64,000 nt of DNA from Actinomycetospora callitridis (GTDB lineage: Bacteria; Actinomycetota; Actinomycetes; Mycobacteriales; Pseudonocardiaceae), in assembly GCF_028737265.1 (NCBI RefSeq), contig NZ_JAQZAK010000003.1:496001-560000 (forward strand), given 5' to 3'. Positions 49,018 to 57,073 of the stretch are shown here, in pieces (position 1 is the stretch's first letter; each line of letters starts with the position of its first letter). The notes under the pieces were generated by a model. The model was given only the letters and a program-made list of their open reading frames with translations. It ran no database searches and was not told where the DNA came from. Position numbers and translations under genes: made by a program.

Positions 49018-49176
49018 ATGAGTCGGTGTCGGCAGGCCGCGCTCGGCGTGGTGGTGATCGTCCTGCTCGTGGCGTTCGGCGTCTCGGCGTGCGCTGCGCC
49101 GTCCGCCGGCACCGCGTCACCCGTGACCGGCACGGGCGGGACGATGACGGGCCCGGGCGGTGGGTGGCCGCGGTAG
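49018..49176 (+). CDS. Small lipoprotein
   Basis: 52 residues from the ATG at 49018 (GTG at 48985 is in frame). A classic lipoprotein signal: basic start MSRCRQ, hydrophobic stretch ALGVVVIVLLVAFG, lipobox VSAC at residue ~25, then a Ser/Thr/Gly-rich tail of about 27 residues. Would be lipid-anchored outside the cell. No good ribosome site is visible, and coding quality just upstream is confused, so the gene may be a remnant or mis-started. Confidence 0.5.
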   Translation: MSRCRQAALGVVVIVLLVAFGVSACAAPSAGTASPVTGTGGTMTGPGGGWPR

Positions 49177-49278
49177 CGGTGGTCGCCCGGCTCGCCACCG
49201 CCGCCCCCGGGCTCGCGCAGAGCTGACCATGCGAGTCGGTCACTCCTCGAGGATGCGGCGGCGACCGCGGGGCGGACG

Positions 49279-50646
49279 TCATCGGGGCGTGCCGACCGCC
49301 GGTGCCACCGGGTCGCCACGCCGTACGTCGGCGACGGTGGCGTCGACGAACAGGATCGGGGAGGTGCGGATGCTCCGGTCCTCGACGTCGAAGGTCGGTC
49401 TGTTCTGCACCTGCAGGTGCAGGTGGGGCTCACCGGAGTTGCCGGAGTCACCGACCTGGCCGATCACCTGGCCGCGCCGGACCTGCTCGCCCACCCGGAC
49501 GCGGACGCTGCCCTGCTCCAGGTGCCCGTACAGGACGTAGTGACCACCGCCGATGTCGAGGACCAGGTGGTTGCCGGCCATGTCGTGCCGTGTGTACCCG
49601 CCGACCGGGAGGTCGGGGAGACCGTCCACGGCCTCGGTGACCCGCGCGTCCGAGACGGCGAGGACGGGCCGGGAGAAGATGGCGAAGTCCTCCAGGCGGC
49701 TCCCGTCGCCGCGGTGGGTCCTGTCGTCGACGACCTCGACGAAGTCGATGGCGTCACGCTGCACGGCGAGCGTCCAGTGGTTGTTGACCAGCGCGCTCCG
49801 CCCCGCCGAGACGGCCTCCCACCGGACGGCGTGCGGGAGGCCGATCGTCACCGGATCGCGAGGCGCGGTCACGGTGGCGACGAGCTCGGCGACGAGGACC
49901 ACCGAGCCGAGCAGGGCCAGCAGGTTGATCATGAGCGAGATGCGCGGCAGCGGGAAGGCGACCAGGATCACCGCGACGGCCAGGCCGACCCAGAACGCCG
50001 CGGTCACGAACGGCTCGGCACCGGGGAGGTAGGACCGCCAGACGGAGAACGTGCCGGGAAGTCCGGCGGCGGCCAGGACCGCGAGGAAGAGCCAGAGGTT
50101 CGTCGCCTGGAGCCCGAAGGTCCGCCGTGCCAGGCAGCGCGGCGAGCAGGCGCCGGCACGCACGCGACGAACGACCATGACGACGGGCAGGACGGCGGCG
50201 AACGCGACCATCGCGAGCACGGTCTCGCCCGTCTGGTAGGCACGGGTGCCGGCGACGAGCCCCGTGACCCCGAGGATCAGCTCGCGGTGCCCGAGGACGG
50301 CCGGGGCGGGTACCTCGTGCGTCTCGGCCAGGCGCGGGATCGCCACGCACACCGACGCCAGAGCCCCCAGGACGAGGGGTACGGACTCGACGGGCACCCG
50401 GCCGATCAGCAGATCCGAGCCGAGAGCGACCGGGACGAACGCGACCGTCGTGAGCCCGGCCAGGACGAGATTGCGCCGGGTCGCAGCGACGCCGCGGTGC
50501 CGGTGACGTGCATCGGGCTCGACCGAGAGCATCACGAGCACGCCCAGGACGACCACGACCACGAAGGCCGGCAGGTCGAGAACGCCGAGAGCGGTCGCGA
50601 CGAACCACGTCACCGCCAGCCCGCCGGCGAGCCATCGTGTCGACAA
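49279..50646 (-). CDS. Polytopic membrane protein with C-terminal M23 peptidase-like domain
   Basis: 455 residues from a TTG at 50646, chosen because GGAGG lies 7 nt upstream and the text LSTRWLAGGLAVTWFVATA starts a membrane helix there. About nine helices (1-290) precede an external domain: HDMAGNHLVLDIGGGHYVLY, GHLEQGSVRVRVGEQVRRGQ, VIGQVGDSGNSGEPHLHLQV, the LytM/M23 pattern with the HLH zinc motif. The canonical first H-x3-D ligand pair is not obvious, so activity is uncertain. Likely cell-wall remodelling or a sensor. Two DevR-type sites upstream. Confidence 0.78.
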   Translation of the reverse strand: MSTRWLAGGLAVTWFVATALGVLDLPAFVVVVVLGVLVMLSVEPDARHRHRGVAATRRNLVLAGLTTVAFVPVALGSDLLIGRVPVESVPLVLGALASVCVAIPRLAETHEVPAPAVLGHRELILGVTGLVAGTRAYQTGETVLAMVAFAAVLPVVMVVRRVRAGACSPRCLARRTFGLQATNLWLFLAVLAAAGLPGTFSVWRSYLPGAEPFVTAAFWVGLAVAVILVAFPLPRISLMINLLALLGSVVLVAELVATVTAPRDPVTIGLPHAVRWEAVSAGRSALVNNHWTLAVQRDAIDFVEVVDDRTHRGDGSRLEDFAIFSRPVLAVSDARVTEAVDGLPDLPVGGYTRHDMAGNHLVLDIGGGHYVLYGHLEQGSVRVRVGEQVRRGQVIGQVGDSGNSGEPHLHLQVQNRPTFDVEDRSIRTSPILFVDATVADVRRGDPVAPAVGTPR

Positions 50647-50726
50647 GGCCGCACCTCCGCGGTCGGAGAGGGACGCTCCTGTGCCTCTCGGGGGCGACCG
50701 TGTCGCGCCCGGGCCGCCGGCCACAG

Positions 50727-50762
50727 CCCGCGAAGGTCCCCCCACTCCGGACCGAAGGTCCA
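50727..50762. promoter_or_regulatory. Two DevR-type sites two helical turns apart
   Basis: CCCGCGAAGGTCCC (50727-50740; right half perfect) and GGACCGAAGGTCCA (50749-50762; two mismatches) have centres 22 bp apart, on one face of the helix. They lie 81-117 nt upstream of the TTG at 50646 and 110-145 nt from the ATG at 50872. Confidence 0.55.
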
Positions 50763-50871
50763 CCCCGGACGCTCCTCGCGGGGAGCCGACCGGAGCGGCG
50801 GGCCCCACGACCGTCCCACCGAGGTCGCACGGCCCTGGGCGGACCCTGACCGGCGAGGAACGCTTCCGGTC

Positions 50872-51303
50872 ATGAGATCGTCCGCGGCCTACCGCATCTG
50901 GCTCCCGAACTGGCTGGGCCTGCTGCTGCTGGCCGTGCTCAACGGCACCGTCCGGGGCACGGTCCTCCAGCCACGGCTCGGCGAGGAGACCGCGCGCCGT
51001 GTCGCGACCGTCGTGCTGCTCGCGGCGTTGACCGCCTACGTGCACCGGCTGCAGCGACGTCACCCGATCCCGGATGCGGCGCACGCGTGGGTCGTCGGGA
51101 TGTCCTGGGTCGTCATGACCCTGGGCTTCGAGTTCGGCTTCGGACGGCTGGTGGGCAAGCTGGCCTGGTCGGAGTTGCTGGCGGACTACGACGTGCGGGC
51201 CGGTCGCATCTGGGTGCTGGTGCCGGTGTGGACCGCCGTCGCTCCCGAGGTGATGCGGCGCCTCACGCTCCCGCAGGCACCGCACGAGCCCGAGACACGA
51301 TGA
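50872..51303 (+). CDS. Small integral membrane protein
   Basis: 143 residues, four probable membrane helices (IWLPNWLGLLLLAVLNGTVR, VATVVLLAALTAYVHRLQRR, AHAWVVGMSWVVMTLGFEFG, IWVLVPVWTAVAPEVMRR). Family not recognised with certainty. ATG at 50872; AGGTCGCACGGCCC at 50822-50835 is a possible DevR-type site 37 nt upstream. The stop overlaps the ATG of the K+ channel gene (ATGA), implying a joint function. Confidence 0.7.
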   Translation: MRSSAAYRIWLPNWLGLLLLAVLNGTVRGTVLQPRLGEETARRVATVVLLAALTAYVHRLQRRHPIPDAAHAWVVGMSWVVMTLGFEFGFGRLVGKLAWSELLADYDVRAGRIWVLVPVWTAVAPEVMRRLTLPQAPHEPETR

Positions 51304-52250
51304 CGCCGACGCTCGCGGTGCTCAGCTCGGCCGTCGGCGTGGCGCTGATCGCGACCGCACTGTTCGACGTCTTCGCCACCCTGTTCTCGCACCCGCGGCG
51401 GCACTCGCTGAGTCGAGCGGTGATCAGCGCGACCTGGTCGACGTGTCATCACCTGCCCGGGCCGCGCACGCTGGGGCTCGCCGGGCCCGTCTCGTTCCTC
51501 GTCGTCGTGGCGAGCTGGACGACGTTCCTGGGGTGCGGCTGGGCCCTGGTGTACTGGCCGTGGATGCCCGAGGGCTTCCTGCACGCGACCGAGCTCGACG
51601 CCGTCGGCACGAGCCTGCTCGACGCCCTGTACTTCTCGCTGGTCACCCTCAGCACGCTCGGCTACGGCGACGTCTCGCCCTCGCACGGACTGCTGCGCGT
51701 GGCCGCTCCGCTGGAGGCCCTGCTCGGACTGGGGCTGCTGACCGCCAGCGTGTCGTGGTTGCTCTCGATCTTCCCCGTGCTCTCCCGGCGCCGGGCCCTG
51801 GCCTACGAGATACGACTGCTGCAGGAGGTCGGGAACGACAGGTCCGACCCCGGCCCGCCGGAGCCGCTACCCCCGAGCGTGTACGCCGACCTGACCTCGC
51901 GGCTGGTGGCCGGCGAGCGCGACCTGGTCACCTTTCCCATCACCTACTACTTCCACGACGACGACCCGCGGTTCGCGCTGCCGGCGGTGATGAGCCATCT
52001 GCTGGACCTCGCCGAGCAGGCCCGCCGGCAGGGCACCTGCCCCGATGCCCATTTCCACGGCGGGCTGCTGCTGCGGGCGATCGACGAATTCGCCGCCGGC
52101 GTCGCCACCCGCTTCCGGATTCCGGGCGGCTCGACACGGGACGTGCTCGACGCCTACGCCCGCGACCACGCCGTCGGGGCCGCCGGCCCGGGTCGCCTCC
52201 ATCCGGGGCCTCCCGGCGGCCACCGCCTCCCGGAGGACCGGCGGTCGTAG
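51300..52250 (+). CDS. Two-helix potassium channel family protein
   Basis: 316 residues from the ATG at 51300. Membrane part about 1-190, with the pore loop LYFSLVTLSTLGYGDVSPSH; TLGYGD at 119-124 is the K+ selectivity filter. The cytoplasmic C-terminus (190-316) contains TSRLVAGERDLVTFPITYYF and AIDEFAAGVATRFRIPGG but no recognisable RCK/TrkA nucleotide domain. It probably forms a tetrameric K+ channel that adjusts membrane potential. Coupled to the membrane protein upstream, at the edge of the dormancy island. Confidence 0.85.
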   Translation: MTPTLAVLSSAVGVALIATALFDVFATLFSHPRRHSLSRAVISATWSTCHHLPGPRTLGLAGPVSFLVVVASWTTFLGCGWALVYWPWMPEGFLHATELDAVGTSLLDALYFSLVTLSTLGYGDVSPSHGLLRVAAPLEALLGLGLLTASVSWLLSIFPVLSRRRALAYEIRLLQEVGNDRSDPGPPEPLPPSVYADLTSRLVAGERDLVTFPITYYFHDDDPRFALPAVMSHLLDLAEQARRQGTCPDAHFHGGLLLRAIDEFAAGVATRFRIPGGSTRDVLDAYARDHAVGAAGPGRLHPGPPGGHRLPEDRRS

Positions 52251-52420
52251 GTTCGAGCTCGGGACCCGCCGGCCCCCGCCACCTCCCCGGAGGTCGCACG
52301 ACCGTCACCGCCACGTGCGCGGTGTGCTCGGTCGAACGGCGAGGTGTGGCCGATCAGGGCGCCGTGACAGGTCGGGACCACCACGCCCGGGCATCTCCGG
52401 GCCCTCGGTCGCCTCCCGAC

Positions 52421-52434
52421 GGGCCCATCGGCCC
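52421..52434. promoter_or_regulatory. DevR-type box (exact consensus) upstream of the second hsp20
   Basis: GGGCCCATCGGCCC, exact match to GGGNCSWWSGNCCC, 75 nt upstream of the ATG at 52509. Confidence 0.7.
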
Positions 52435-52508
52435 TGCTCGACGGGGTTCCAGGATGGCGATCTGGTCTCCCCGGCCCGAGCGGCCGGGTCGACGACAGGA
52501 GGAGCTCC

Positions 52509-53138
52509 ATGGCCATCACGAAGCGGGGCCGGCGCGCCGCAACCCAGGAACCAACCGACGACGCGGCAGCGACGACGACGGGCACCTCGACGGAGACCGC
52601 CACCACCGCCACGGCGGAGGGCGCGACCGACACCGCACAACCCACAGCGTCGGGCGGCGTCTCCGGCGCCCTCCGCCGCGGTGCCCGTGCGGTTGTCGGC
52701 ACGCTGAGCGCGCCGGTCTCCGACAGCCTCCTCGGCCGGCACCCGCGCATGACCACGATCGCGGTGGACGAGCGCGTCGAGGACGATGCCGTCGTCGTCG
52801 ACGCGGAACTGCCCGGCTTCGCCCCCGGCGACATCACCGTCGCCGCGGAGGGCGGTCAGCTGTTCCTGCACGCGGTGCGCGAGGCCGATTCGGAGAACGC
52901 TCGACCGGACGCCGAGAGCCGGCGGCGCCGCGAGCGGCGGACGGGCATCTTCCACCGCGAGCTCGCCGTCCCGCCGGACACCGACCCGTCGACGATCACC
53001 GCGTCCTACGCCGCCGGCGTGCTGACCGTCCGCATGCCCCTGCCGACACCACGGACGCCGACCGAGCGTGTCGAGATCCCCGTGCGGCACGACGAGCGGG
53101 CCCCGGGCGGCGAGACGGACGACGGGAGTCCGTCCTGA
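52509..53138 (+). CDS. Second Hsp20-family protein with long disordered N-terminus
   Basis: 209 residues from the ATG at 52509 behind CAGGAGGAG. The first ~80 residues are Thr/Ala-rich with a basic patch (ALRRGARAVVGTL). The alpha-crystallin domain (about 80-180) reads MTTIAVDERVEDDAVVVDAE, LPGFAPGDITVAAEGGQLFL and ASYAAGVLTVRMPLP. A holdase paralogue of 44420; the long N-terminus usually governs oligomer size and substrate range. Exact DevR-type box 75 nt upstream. Confidence 0.88.
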   Translation: MAITKRGRRAATQEPTDDAAATTTGTSTETATTATAEGATDTAQPTASGGVSGALRRGARAVVGTLSAPVSDSLLGRHPRMTTIAVDERVEDDAVVVDAELPGFAPGDITVAAEGGQLFLHAVREADSENARPDAESRRRRERRTGIFHRELAVPPDTDPSTITASYAAGVLTVRMPLPTPRTPTERVEIPVRHDERAPGGETDDGSPS

Positions 53139-53209
53139 GCGCGACACCCGGGCCGCGCCCCGACGGGGGCGAGGTGGCGCCAGGGCCCGGGCGTCGGTGG
53201 GCACCTCTG

Positions 53210-53746
53210 TCAGCGGGCCGGAACCGGGCCGGTTCGCACCCGGCCGGCGACGAGCAGCGTCACGCCCTCGATGACGATCTGGACGCCCAGCAGGAGGCCC
53301 AGCAGGGACGGGACGGCGATGGTCAGGTTGAAGAGCACGACCAGACCCAGGATGATCGACAGGATTCCGCTGACGATCAGCAGGGCACGGGCCTGCGGCA
53401 CCTGGGCCCCGGCGAACAGCCGGGTCACGCCCACGACGAGGAACAGCGCGCCCGCCAGCAACGTGAGCGCCGCGGCACCCGCCAGCGGGTCGCGGACGAT
53501 GATCACGCCCAGCACGATCAGCACCGCCCCGCCGAGCGCTGCGGACCAGGAGACGCCGGACTCGCGGCGGACGAAGGCGCCCACGAGCGTCACCACACCC
53601 GATCCGATCGCGATCCAGCCGAGGAACAGCACGGACAGGATCGTCGCGATCACCGCGTTGCCCAGCACCAACAACCCGGCCAGCAGCAGCAGGATCCCGA
53701 GCGCGACGTCCCAGCCGGTCCTGCGTCGTTGCACGACGGTCGCCAT
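53210..53746 (-). CDS. HdeD-family membrane protein
   Basis: 178 residues from the ATG at 53746, with AAGGAG six nt upstream. Six membrane helices in three pairs; DVALGILLLLAGLLVLGNAV, GWIAIGSGVVTLVGAFVRRE and SGILSIILGLVVLFNLTIAV are typical of HdeD/DUF308 repeat proteins. In enterobacteria HdeD is linked to acid resistance; here the role is open. Two DevR-type sites abut each other 58 nt upstream. Confidence 0.87.
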   Translation of the reverse strand: MATVVQRRRTGWDVALGILLLLAGLLVLGNAVIATILSVLFLGWIAIGSGVVTLVGAFVRRESGVSWSAALGGAVLIVLGVIIVRDPLAGAAALTLLAGALFLVVGVTRLFAGAQVPQARALLIVSGILSIILGLVVLFNLTIAVPSLLGLLLGVQIVIEGVTLLVAGRVRTGPVPAR

Positions 53747-53803
53747 GACCATCTCCTTCCGCTCCGTGGCGGGGACAATGCCGGGGGGCGGGTGCTCCCG
53801 GTA

Positions 53804-53831
53804 GGGACCTCGGACCCGGTCCCTCGGGCCC
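53804..53831. promoter_or_regulatory. Two abutting DevR-type sites
   Basis: GGGACCTCGGACCC (53804-53817, one mismatch) is followed directly by GGTCCCTCGGGCCC (53818-53831). They lie 58-85 nt upstream of the HdeD ATG (53746) and about 91-118 nt upstream of the ATG at 53922. Confidence 0.58.
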
Positions 53832-53921
53832 GAGAGCCTCTCGCCACCCCGTGTCGGCCCGGGCTCGATGGCGGTCAGGCCCGTGGGCGTGCTGGTCCAC
53901 GGGCGGAGAGGATGGGTGTCG

Positions 53922-54131
53922 ATGTTCGAGACGGCCCTGCACGAAGGCATCACCCGGGCACAGGAAGGGTTGCGGCGGGCCCGCCGTGAGGACCTCCCCC
54001 ACGAAGCGACCGCCTACGCCGCGCGCCTCCTCGACCTGGTGGACCGGGCTCGTGAGAACGGTATCGACACCACGGCCTGGGTGGACCCGGAGCTCATGAC
54101 CGCCGCCCTCGCGTCGGCCGGGGACACCTGA
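53922..54131 (+). CDS. Small hypothetical helical protein
   Basis: 69 residues from the ATG at 53922 behind GAGAGGATGGGTG (a longer frame from 53868 is possible). Helical: FETALHEGITRAQEGLRRAR, ATAYAARLLDLVDRARENGI, TAWVDPELMTAALASAG. No family recognised. It shares the upstream double box with the divergent HdeD gene and so may be the last gene of the dormancy island. Confidence 0.6.
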   Translation: MFETALHEGITRAQEGLRRARREDLPHEATAYAARLLDLVDRARENGIDTTAWVDPELMTAALASAGDT

Positions 54132-54158
54132 CCGTTCCTGTCGCGCGCGGTGCCGTGA

Positions 54159-54866
54159 TCAGGACGACAACGTCCCGCGCAGCACGCTCGACGCGTGGGC
54201 CGGGTCGCCGTCGTAGCGCTCGGCGGAGACGTCGACGACGGAGTAGCCGGTCATGTCCAGGCCCGCAGGCATCGTGAAACTGCCGTGCCCGTTCTCGCCG
54301 AGAGCGCCGATCGCGACCATGCTGTTGGTGCGCTCGTCGAGCAGCCAGACCTCGTAGTAGCCCTGCTCCGGGGCAGGCGGCATCGTCGCGCTCACCTCGA
54401 TGCGCCGCTCGCCGCCGGCCTCGACGACGCTGACCTTCCCGGTGGCACCGGGCGGTCCGGCCGCGAACGCGGACAGGGAGGCGGACGCGATCTGCTCCGT
54501 CGCGGGCGGGTCCTCGGTGAACGGACCGGCGACCGCGATCGCCACCGCGGCGACGAGCGCGGCGGCCGCGGCCAGCGCGCCGACGACGAGGGCCCGACGC
54601 CGGCGCGACGGGCGGATCGGGCGGACCGGGCCGGGCGCAGGGTCGGCCCCGAGGGCGAGCTCGGCGGCGATGCTGGACCAGACGTGGTCGGGGGGCGCTT
54701 CCAGCGGGGCCGGTCCGGCCTCGCGGGCGAGCGCGACCGTGTCGCGCATCGCCGTCACCTCGCTGCGGCACTGAGCGCACTGGTCGAGGTGGGTGGAGAG
54801 GGCATCGACGACGGGCTGCTCGCCCAGGGCGACCAGGGTCAGTCGTTCACGGTCGGGATGCGGCAC
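54159..54866 (-). CDS. Zinc anti-sigma factor (RskA-like)
   Basis: 235 residues. The N-terminal zinc anti-sigma motif H-x3-C-x2-C is at H26, C30, C33 (STHLDQCAQC). One membrane helix (about 90-112, RALVVGALAAAAALVAAVAI) leads to an extracytoplasmic RskA-type domain: PPAPEQGYYEVWLLDERTNS, MVAIGALGENGHGSFTMPAG. It should hold the sigma factor at the membrane until a signal triggers proteolysis. Its ATG lies inside the sigma gene, 20 nt before that stop, so the pair is co-translated. Confidence 0.9.
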   Translation of the reverse strand: MPHPDRERLTLVALGEQPVVDALSTHLDQCAQCRSEVTAMRDTVALAREAGPAPLEAPPDHVWSSIAAELALGADPAPGPVRPIRPSRRRRALVVGALAAAAALVAAVAIAVAGPFTEDPPATEQIASASLSAFAAGPPGATGKVSVVEAGGERRIEVSATMPPAPEQGYYEVWLLDERTNSMVAIGALGENGHGSFTMPAGLDMTGYSVVDVSAERYDGDPAHASSVLRGTLSS

Positions 54867-55404
54867 CTTCCACCTCCCTCCTCGTCCGGAGACGCTCGAT
54901 CCCCCGCCGGAGGTGACTCTTGACCGTACCGAGGGGTAGACCGGTGACGGCGGCGATCTGTGCGTGCGTGAGGTCGTCGTAGAACGCGAGCTCGATGACG
55001 CGCCGTTGCTGGGGGACGAGGTGGGTCAGCTCGTCGGCGGCGACGATGCGGTCGAGGACACGGTCCGCCGAGGGTTCGGGCGCGGGGGGGTCCTCAGTTC
55101 GTTCGAGGACTCGCTGGAGCCGGGCCTCGCGCTGGAGCACCCGCAGACGGTCGGCGACCTGCCGGCGCGCGATGCCGAGCAACCACGCCGGCAGCGTGCC
55201 CCGGTGCGGGTCGAACGTGTGCCGGCCGCGCCACGCGGTGACGAAGGTCTGCTGGGTGATGTCCTCCGCGTCGACCCGGTCGGGCAGGCTGCGCAGGCCC
55301 AGGGCGAACACCAGACGTCCCCACCGGTCGTAGGCGGTGCGCAGCGCGGCCTCGTCGCCGGTGACGAAGCTCTCGGCGAGCCGGACCTCGTCGTCGGACG
55401 TCAT
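54847..55404 (-). CDS. ECF sigma factor (SigK-like)
   Basis: 185 residues from the ATG at 55404. Region 2: WGRLVFALGLRSLPDRVDAE, DITQQTFVTAWRGRHTFDPH, GTLPAWLLGIARRQVADRLR. Region 4: LTHLVPQQRRVIELAFYDDL and THAQIAAVTGLPLGTVKSHL. Partner of the anti-sigma factor immediately downstream. The ATG overlaps the sortase stop (ATGA), so the operon runs DUF4397 protein, sortase, sigma, anti-sigma; the sigma factor probably controls its own envelope operon. Confidence 0.92.
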   Translation of the reverse strand: MTSDDEVRLAESFVTGDEAALRTAYDRWGRLVFALGLRSLPDRVDAEDITQQTFVTAWRGRHTFDPHRGTLPAWLLGIARRQVADRLRVLQREARLQRVLERTEDPPAPEPSADRVLDRIVAADELTHLVPQQRRVIELAFYDDLTHAQIAAVTGLPLGTVKSHLRRGIERLRTRREVEGAASRP

Positions 55405-56081
55405 GGCCCTCCCGTGGGAACCGCGGTGATCACCACGTTGTCCCGGTACGACCGGGTGTCCTCGTCGAAGGGGCCGCCGCAGGTGATCACGACGAGGCGA
55501 GGCGCACCGGTCCGCGCGAACAGCCGCTCCAGGGGCACCTGGTCCTTCGACCACTGATCGCGGGAGACGACCGCGTAGGACCGGACCTGACCGTCCGGAC
55601 CCGCGAGCACCAGTGTCGCCCCCGTATCGAGCTCCCGCAGGTCGAACAGCGCGCCCTCCTGCCCGGCACGGTCCACGTGGCCGGCCAGGACCGTCGAGCC
55701 CTGCTGCGCGTCGAACCCGGGGCCGTGGCGGTACCAGCCGACGGTCGCGACGTCCTCGGGGATCGCCATGCCCCCGCTCGCGCGGTCGACGCCGACCGGG
55801 ACGACCGGCACGTCGACACCGAGGGCGGGGATCCGGAGGCCGACCGGTGGCGCCTCCGGGCGCGGCGTGGACGCGGCCGCCGTGACGCGGGGTGGGGGTG
55901 CGGGGTCGGCGACGGCCCCGACGGCCGACGGGGACGAGGACGCGGACGCGGGGTCGCCGGCCGGCCAGAAGGCGCCCGCGAGCAGGAGCAGGGCGCCGAC
56001 GACGACGCCGGTGAGGGCGGACACGCGTCGACGCCGCCCCGTACGGGGCGGCGTCGGGCGTGAGGTGTCAGGAGCGCGCAC
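55401..56081 (-). CDS. Sortase (actinobacterial housekeeping type)
   Basis: 226 residues from a GTG at 56081, which overlaps the DUF4397 stop by 14 nt. One N-terminal membrane helix (about 22-40, LTGVVVGALLLLAGAFWPA), a Pro/Ala linker, then the sortase barrel: catalytic His135 in LAGHVDRAG, Cys201 in LVVITCGGPF, Arg213 in SYRDNVV. It cleaves a sorting motif and attaches surface proteins. The natural substrate is probably the neighbouring DUF4397 protein. Class (E or F) not settled from sequence alone. Confidence 0.88.
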   Translation of the reverse strand: MRAPDTSRPTPPRTGRRRRVSALTGVVVGALLLLAGAFWPAGDPASASSSPSAVGAVADPAPPPRVTAAASTPRPEAPPVGLRIPALGVDVPVVPVGVDRASGGMAIPEDVATVGWYRHGPGFDAQQGSTVLAGHVDRAGQEGALFDLRELDTGATLVLAGPDGQVRSYAVVSRDQWSKDQVPLERLFARTGAPRLVVITCGGPFDEDTRSYRDNVVITAVPTGGP

Positions 56082-56892
56082 GGACCCAGGCCGCGCCGGA
56101 ACCCGCGAGCACCAGCAGACCCAGGACCCCGAGGCCGAGACCGACGGGCAGGCCGTCGTCCGCCAGCCCGCCGGAGCCGCCGGCCACGCCACCGGGGGCG
56201 CTGTGCGCACCGGTGATCGTCTGCGTCACCAGTGACAGCGTGTTGTCGTTCGCCGAGCCGATGGCGTAGGCGATGTTGACCGTGCCCTCGCCGAGCTCGA
56301 GGGAGGCCGGACCGATGACGACGTCATCGGTCCCGGCGAGGACCACGTCGGCCGAGACGGTGCCGGCGGCGACGTCGGCCTGGGCGCTGTTCGGGTTGGT
56401 GAGCCCGCTCAGTGCCGCCTGGCCGTCGACGCGGGCGTCCACGGCGGGGGCCGCCGCGGTGTGCCGGACCACGAGCCGGGCGTCACCGGCGGGCACCGAG
56501 CCGACGTCGTTGACGAACGGGGTGAGGGTCGGCTGACCCTGCTCCGACAGGTGGGCGACGACGCTGATGTTCGCGCCGGCCGGGACCTCGGCGTCCTCGG
56601 CCGCGACGAGCGGGGCCTCCGACGTCGGTGCGCCCGCAGCCCGGACGGCGAGGTCGTAGGTGCCGGCGGGCAGCTCGAGCGGGCCCGCGACCGTGCCCGG
56701 CGCGAAGTCCGACACGGTCTCCGTGCCGTTGACGTAGACGTCGACCGCCTGCCCGGGGATGCCGTGCACCACCGAGACCTGCGCCGGCTGGTCACCCTCG
56801 GCCGCCTGCGCGGCTCCGGCGAGCGCCACGGACGTGCTCAGGGCGAGTGTCGCGGCGGCGACGACGGTGAGGATCCTGCGTGTCGGGATCAT
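56068..56892 (-). CDS. DUF4397 surface protein, probable sortase substrate
   Basis: 274 residues. Signal peptide 1-30 (RRILTVVAAATLALSTSVAL then AGAAQA). Two DUF4397 beta-domains: PAQVSVVHGIPGQAVDVYVN and DARLVVRHTAAAPAVDARVD. The C-terminus is a Gly-rich stretch, GGLADDGLP, a hydrophobic helix (GLGLGVLGLLVLAGSGAAWV) and RARS: a cell-wall sorting signal in which LADDG replaces the LAxTG recognised by class E sortases. First gene of the sortase/sigma operon. Confidence 0.85.
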   Translation of the reverse strand: MIPTRRILTVVAAATLALSTSVALAGAAQAAEGDQPAQVSVVHGIPGQAVDVYVNGTETVSDFAPGTVAGPLELPAGTYDLAVRAAGAPTSEAPLVAAEDAEVPAGANISVVAHLSEQGQPTLTPFVNDVGSVPAGDARLVVRHTAAAPAVDARVDGQAALSGLTNPNSAQADVAAGTVSADVVLAGTDDVVIGPASLELGEGTVNIAYAIGSANDNTLSLVTQTITGAHSAPGGVAGGSGGLADDGLPVGLGLGVLGLLVLAGSGAAWVRARS

Positions 56893-57073
56893 GGAGCTCC
56901 AACCTCGGGCGGACAGTGATGCCGGGTACTACGTCCGCTACGCCCGATACGGATGCGGCAGAACGCCGGGCGACCGATTCCTTTGCGGGGTCGCGGCGGT
57001 CTACAGGTGTGAGGCGTGACCGCAGGACAGGTTCGCCTCCCCCGGACACGCCGACCCCGAAGGACGGATCACC

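Noticed and set aside
48864..49226. Candidate 120-codon gene on the + strand
   Set aside because: Only its first third looks coding, and it overlaps the lipoprotein frame; reported as a possible remnant instead of a gene.
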